A DNA stretch of 55,311 bases from Xylaria sp. FL1777 (taxonomy: Eukaryota; Ascomycota; Sordariomycetes; Xylariales; Xylariaceae). Under the pieces are notes generated by a model, which did not search any database, was not told the DNA's origin, and worked only from the letters and a program-made list of their open reading frames with translations. Location of the stretch: contig MU400757.1 of the NCBI GenBank assembly GCA_022578965.1, positions 1-55,311 on the forward strand. The letters run 5' to 3'. Positions within the stretch are counted from its first letter, which is position 1; each line of letters begins with the position of its first letter. This document shows, in pieces, positions 49,548-55,311 of the stretch. Made by a program: the position numbers and the translations under genes.

Positions 49548-51117
49548 CACTTTTTTAAAAAGCACTTTTTAAAGAATAATTTTTATAAATATATTTTGTT
49601 TTAACTTTAATAGTTATTTTTAGCTAAAAAAACCTATTGCATTTATTTAGTTATTTATATATTTAACTTTTTTTTTTTAGTAAGTCTTTAAGTATTTTTT
49701 ATTTTTTTTTTAGTATTTTTTTAGATATTTAATGTTTTTAAATATTTTTAATATTTATAAAGTTAAGCTGTTTTAAAAAAGTATTTTATTTGTTTTTAAA
49801 AAGTGCTTTTATTAAACTATTAGCAATTATATTAGTAGTAAAAATATATTTAACTTTTAAAGTTCTGTTAAAAATCTTTTGTTATAGTTAATAATTATAA
49901 ATATTTATATATTGTAGCTTTGTTTATAATATAGCGATATTTTTTATAACTAGTTTAATTATTTGCTAATTATTATATTAAATTTAAATTTACTAGTTGT
50001 TTAATGTAACTTTTAATTCTTTAATTAACTAGTTAATAAATATTGCTTTTTTAAAAGCTTAAGCAAGTATTAAAAGTTTAGCTTTAATTATAAATATTAT
50101 TACTATATTTTGTTTATTAGCTTTTTATTTAATAACTTTATTAAATAATTTTATTACGTAAGTTTACAAACTTTTATAGTTAAAAGTATTATTAGCAAAA
50201 AAAAAATTACTTGCAATAATAAACTTGTTTTTGTTTTTAAATTAAAGCACGTAATATTAAGTAGTTTTAAAGTAAAACAATAATTAATTAGCAAACTTAT
50301 AATATTTTAGTTTAAAATTTAAATTAAATTATAATAATTAAAATGCTTTAAAAGCAATATTAAGTTAAGTAATTATAGCATTATATATAATTAAACTTAT
50401 TTTTTTTTAGTAGCAATAAATCTTTTGTTATATAGCTAGTTTATTATAAAAACTAAGTTTTTTTGCTTTTATTAAAATATAAGCTTTAAAAATAAATCTG
50501 TTTTTAAGCTTAATAATTCTTTTAATATATAAAAATTATAATAGCTAAATTAAGCTTTTTTTGCAATTTTAAATAACTTTTATGCTAAAAAACTACAAAA
50601 AGTTATTTTTATTAATTATTTAATAGTAGCGCTTTAGTTTAAAAATTACTTATTAAGTAATAGCTTTTTTATTTTTTTAATAAATTAAAATAATATTGTT
50701 TATATATATAAAAATAAAAACTTTTTGCTTAGTATAATAGTATAGCTTATAAAAAATTATTTAATAGCTTATAAATTTTAAGAATTAAGTTAATTTTTGC
50801 TGCTAAAAAAGCAATACTTTTTAAAAGCTATATAATGCTTAAAAAAGTCTAAAAAAGGTTTATAATTTATAATAGCTTAAAAACATATATATATAGATTT
50901 TTTTATTTAGTTTTATATTAATAAAAGCATTTATTGCATTATATTGTTTTAGTTTAAAATTAAACTTAGCTATAATAGCTATAAAAGTTTAAAATAATTT
51001 ACTTATAAAAATAAATATATAAGTATTTTTTTTTTTGTTAGTTAATTGTTAGTTTTTTTATATAATAAGTTTAGCTTTATATTTTTAATAAAAGTTATGC
51101 TTATTAAACTTATAAAT
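49548..51117 (-). pseudogene. Copia reverse transcriptase-RNase H remnant, copy R
   Basis: Inverted homologue of 29,976-31,545 (positions sum to about 81,093). Reverse transcriptase shows Tyr-Ile-Asn-Asn at 50,695-50,706 for Tyr-Val-Asp-Asp. RNase H at about 50,010-50,235 has the Ser-Asn-Phe-Phe-Phe-Ala-Asn-Asn-Thr block. The same two catalytic sites are therefore lost by G-to-A change in both copies. Frame integrity is gone throughout. Confidence 0.85.
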
Positions 51118-52007
51118 ATATATTTATATATAGTTTAAAGTTAGTTTTGTATAAATAATATATATATTAACTTTTTTTTAAATATTTATTTTTTTGTAGC
51201 TTTAAAAGTATAATTTTTTAGCTTGCTTAAAGTATTTACTTATAAAGTAAATATTAAAATCTTTATGCTACTTTAAAAGTAAAAAAAAATCTTAGCAATA
51301 AATTTTAGATTTAGTTTAAAGTAGCTTTATAAAGTTTAACTTTTAAAGTACTAAAGTATTTTTTAAAATAAAATAAATTAAAGCACTAAAAGCAGCACTT
51401 AATAAAAACATAAATAGTAATATTTTTAAAATAAATTTAGTTAAAGCATAAATAGTAGCATTTAATAAAAGCATAAATAATAGCATTTCTAAAATAAATT
51501 TAAGTAAAGCATAATAAGCAGCATTTTATAAAAGCGCAAGTAATAATACTTTTAAAATAAATTTAAGTAAAGCATAATAAGCAGCACTTTATAAAAGCAT
51601 AAATAGCAGCACTTTTAAAATAAATTTAAATAAAATGCAATAAGCAGCATTTTATGCAAAAAATATAAGTTCTTTATTTTTAATAGATTTAATATTACTA
51701 CTAAAATAGCTTAAAGATTTTTTTAAAGATTTAGCTTTATTAGCTTTATTTATTAGCATGCTATATTATAACTTTATAATTGCTAAGCGTTTTATATTAA
51801 ACATAGCTTTTTAGCAATTTTTATATACTATAACTTTAAAAAACGTTATTTAAAAACTTCTTTTAAACCTTAAAGTAAAATTAAGCAATTTAGTAGTTTT
51901 TATAAAATTTTTTCTTTAGTTAGCTTTTTTAATTATAGCGTTAAAAAAAACATAATAAGCAAAAGATTTAAAAAAAATAAAATAAAAAGCAAATATTGCT
52001 TTAGTAT
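51118..52007 (-). pseudogene. Copia pol linker with 63-bp repeats, copy R
   Basis: Homologue of 29,085-29,975 directly adjoining LTR2 through the atacta target duplication, as in X. The 63-bp array is at 51,378-51,653, about four units. Confidence 0.78.
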
Positions 52008-52311
52008 TAAAATAAAGCAGTATAATTACGTAAAATTTACTATAATATTTTAATTGCAAAAAAATAAGTTATAACTTATATATTTAAGCAATTAAGCTAT
52101 ATATAAATTAAAAAATTAAACAATTAATTAAAAGGCTATTTAATAATATAAATAAAATAATTATAGCTAATTTTTATTTTGTTATGCATAATAGTTAAAT
52201 TTATACTTTAAAATTTAGCGTAATATTTATATTTTTATTTTTACTATATAACTTAGCTTAAACTTACTTTAACTAGCTAGTTAGCTTATTTAGTTATTTT
52301 ACTTTATTTTA
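52008..52311 (-). repeat. LTR2, 3' LTR of E2 copy R
   Basis: 304-bp homologue of 28,781-29,084, in the same position relative to the Copia linker as in X. Confidence 0.88.
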
Positions 52312-55311
52312 ATTTTTTTTTATTAAAATATAGCTGCTTTTAATTTATTTTAATACTTATAATTATAAAGTTTTTTATTTTTATTAGCGTTTTTTAAACA
52401 GGGTTAATATTATTTTTTTTTGCTTATTTAGTTTTATAAGTTCTTTTTTATTTTTTTTGCTACGTTTAAAAATAGCTTAAGCTTTAGCATTTATAAAAAC
52501 ATTATAGCTTTATTAAAACTAGTTTTAGCTTTTTTATATATTTAAATATATAAATAAAAGCTTTTAAAAATGCTTAGCGTTTTTTTTATAAAAGTGCTTA
52601 TAAAAAGTTTATATTTCTTTTTTTTTAAACTATTAAGCTTAGCTAAATTTTATACTTAGCTTATTATACTTAAAAAAAAAAATATTTGTAAAAATATTTA
52701 TAGCAAAATAACTTTGTACTGCTAAAACGTTTTTATATTGCTTATAATAGGATTTTTTTAATATAACTATTAGTTTTTTTTACTAAGAACTTTTTTTATG
52801 CTTTAAAGTAAAAAGCATTAAAAAAGCAAAACAATTAACTTTTAGTTTTTTTTTTAGCGTTTTTTTTTTACTTTATATATTTTTAGCGCTTAATAATAAA
52901 AAAGCTAACTTATTAAATCTAAAAAAAGTTGCCTTTAGTTTTTTTAAGAAATAATAAAGTTTAACGTTTATTAAAAATAATAAATGTAAATCTTTTTATA
53001 ATTTAAAGCTAAAGTGCTTTTTAAAGCTTGCTTTTAAAAATTAAATAAGCTATTTATAACTTTTTTAATTATTAATACTTTTTTTTAAATATTAGCTTAT
53101 TAAGTTATAAAATATATAATATAAATATAAAGCTTTAATAAACTTATATATATAATTATTATGCTAGCAAAAGCAAAAAAATATAAAATAGCTTAATATA
53201 ACCTTTATATTAAAGTGCTTTATTATTTAATACTTTTGTAATTTTTAGAAAACTTGTTTATTATTTTTATTAATAGCATGCTTAAAATTTAAAATATATA
53301 TTACTTTTAAAACAATATTAATAAAAATAATAATTTAATAATTATTTAAGTAATATTCTATTATAAAATATTTTATTTAAAAAGTTATAACAATTATTAC
53401 AGCTTATTTTACGTTTTATTAGTTTATAAAAAGATTTTTTATAAACTAACTATATTTAAGTTTAATACTTATTTTTAAAGCTTTAGCTTTTTTATTTATA
53501 TATAACTAAAGCAACATATTTAATAAAACTTTTATTTTATGCTTATTTAGCTATTTTTTAACGTTTAGCTTTATAAAAATATTTATAATATAAATAGCTT
53601 TAATTTTTTATTTTATAGTGTTTACTTTATAAAAGTTTTTATAATAGCTATAAATAGCAAGCCTTTTTTAATAATTTAAGTATTTTTATTTATATTAATA
53701 AGTTCTTTTAATAGCTATTTATTGTTTTAAAAAAAAAATCTTTAGCTATTGCTTTTTATTATTTTTATATATTATTTTTAAAACTTTATTTAGCAAAAAA
53801 TAATAAGCTAGCTTTTATTTATTATAAAGCTTTAGTTTATTAAAATGTTTTATATTATTATTTTTTTAATAATTGTTTAAAGCTTTTTTTAATAGCGGTT
53901 TTTTTAAAGATTTTATAAATAATAACTGCTAAATATTTAATTTTTATATTACAAGTTTTTATTTTTTATGTAGTTTTAGCTTTATTACTAAAACTATTAA
54001 ATTTTTTATAAATATAACGTTAAACTTATTAAAGCAAAAATTATTATTTTTATAATGTTTTTTAATTTTAAATAAATATTATATTAATATTATAAAACTT
54101 TTTATAGTTATAAATTTTAATATTTAGTTTATAGCTTATAAAAATGCTTTTAAATATTTAGTTTTTAGTTTAAGCATATAAAGTAGCGTTTTATTTATAT
54201 TTATTAAATAGTTTTATGTAGCAAAATATGCTATAAAAGCTCTTTTTTAAAAATTAAGCGCTTTTTTATTAAGCAATAAGTTAAAAATATAAAGAACTTC
54301 TATTAAAATTATATATAATATAAACTACTAATATTTTAATGCTTTTTTATTGCAATACTTTTTATATATTAAGTATATTGCTTTTTTTTATATTTATTAA
54401 ACTAAGTTTAAAAATAAGTTTTAATAAGTTTTGCTATTTTTAAAAAACATATAACTAAAATGCTTTTTTAGTACTACTTTTTTTTTTTTTTTTAAGTTTT
54501 TAAAAAACAAACTTTTTATAAAAATTACCTTTTTTTATATAAAATAAAATTTTAAAACAGACTTTAAAAAAACATTAACTAAAAAAAATAATATGTTTTT
54601 TAGCTAAACATTCTTTATATTTAGTTTTTTAATTTATAAAAAAAGCTAGCAAGCTAAATATTTTTTATATTTTAAACTTTTAATAATTACTAGCTTTTTT
54701 TTAAAGCTGTTTTTAAAAAGCTTTTAGTTTTTAAAAAAAAGCTTTTTATAATTAGTAATTAAGTTTATATATATATGCTTATTTTTCTTTTTTTTTGCTT
54801 TCTTTTTAAAGTTTGCTATTTTTTGTGCTAATTGCTTATATGCTTTAGTATTAAATATTAGCTTTTTAAAACTTTTAAGAAAAAATGCTTTTATTTTTAA
54901 CTAATTTGTAGTACTAATAACTTTTTTAAAAATAAAAAATATAATAATTAAAAATATATATATATAATAAAAATAATTCTTAATAATATTTAAGCATATA
55001 TATGCTTTTGTTATATTTTATAATTAAATAAAAAATACAAACAAATTAAAAATTTTAATATAAATTAAAAGTGCAAAAGTAAATAATATAAAAAATATAA
55101 AATGCAAATATTAATATTAGTATTATTTATTATATATAGTTTAATATTTTTAATTGCTAATTTAAGTTATTATTTTTTAGTAATTATAAAATTTTTTAAA
55201 TATAAATGCTAAAAGTATTTATACTAAATATAAAAAGTTAAAACTTATTAAATAAATAAAATAATAAAGTTAAATATAAATAAAAAGTTTAATAAAGCAA
55301 ATATAATAAAA
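52312..55311 (-). mobile_element. Gypsy element E2, copy R (3' part, cut by the window end)
   Basis: Inverted homologue of 25,783-28,780, the unassigned region between integrase and 3' LTR2. It includes the counterpart of the short basic frame at about 52,784-53,002. The pol genes of this copy should lie to the right of the window. A long-AT, stop-dense region with no gene of its own. Confidence 0.82.

Noticed and set aside
1..55311. Plastid, apicoplast or mitochondrial genome with inverted repeats
   Set aside because: No rRNA, tRNA or intact genes were seen, the arms are diverged by transitions, and fungal nuclear retroelement domains are present.

Overview
The window is about 55 kb of extremely AT-rich DNA (roughly 13-15% G+C by eye) with no intact gene. 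No open frame exceeds 78 codons on either strand. It is a graveyard of nested, mutation-saturated retrotransposons. I see three classes typical of filamentous ascomycete genomes: a Ty1/Copia element (here E1), a Ty3/Gypsy element (E2) and a Tad-like LINE, plus a further unclassified LTR element (E4). Copies differ almost only by C/T and G/A transitions, and catalytic Asp codons have become Asn. This is the signature of repeat-induced point mutation (RIP) or a related cytosine-deaminating genome defence. The likely source is a heterochromatic AT-rich block of a Pezizomycotina fungus, inferred from element types and mutation pattern and not from any host gene.

Layout. (1) 1-10,924 and 31,741-36,518 belong to a minus-strand composite 'L': Copia E1 carrying Gypsy E2. 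(2) 10,925-31,740 is a second composite 'X' on the plus strand, inserted into the E2 of L with a perfect 5-bp target duplication. It runs: 195-bp LTR1, gag-protease-integrase, the whole 14.96-kb Gypsy E2 (304-bp LTR2s), a 63-bp repeat array, reverse transcriptase-RNase H, LTR1. (3) 36,519-41,290 and 49,161-49,352 hold a plus-strand Tad-like LINE, interrupted by (4) the 7.87-kb LTR element E4 at 41,291-49,160. (5) 49,353-55,311 is the 3' part of a third Copia-Gypsy composite 'R' on the minus strand. Because L and R are inverted relative to X, the window holds inverted repeats several kb to more than 10 kb long (1-10,924 vs 14,814-25,728; 10,925-14,129 vs 33,311-36,518; 25,783-31,740 vs 49,353-55,311).

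Nothing here should be expressed as protein. What can be read is history: the order of insertions, two different insertion points of the Gypsy element in the Copia element, the surviving empty site, and the context preference of the mutator. Surviving C is rare after T or C and common after G, which is more than the classical CpA rule predicts. The two window ends fall at almost the same point of E2 (54 bases apart in the X copy), which should be checked as an assembly feature.
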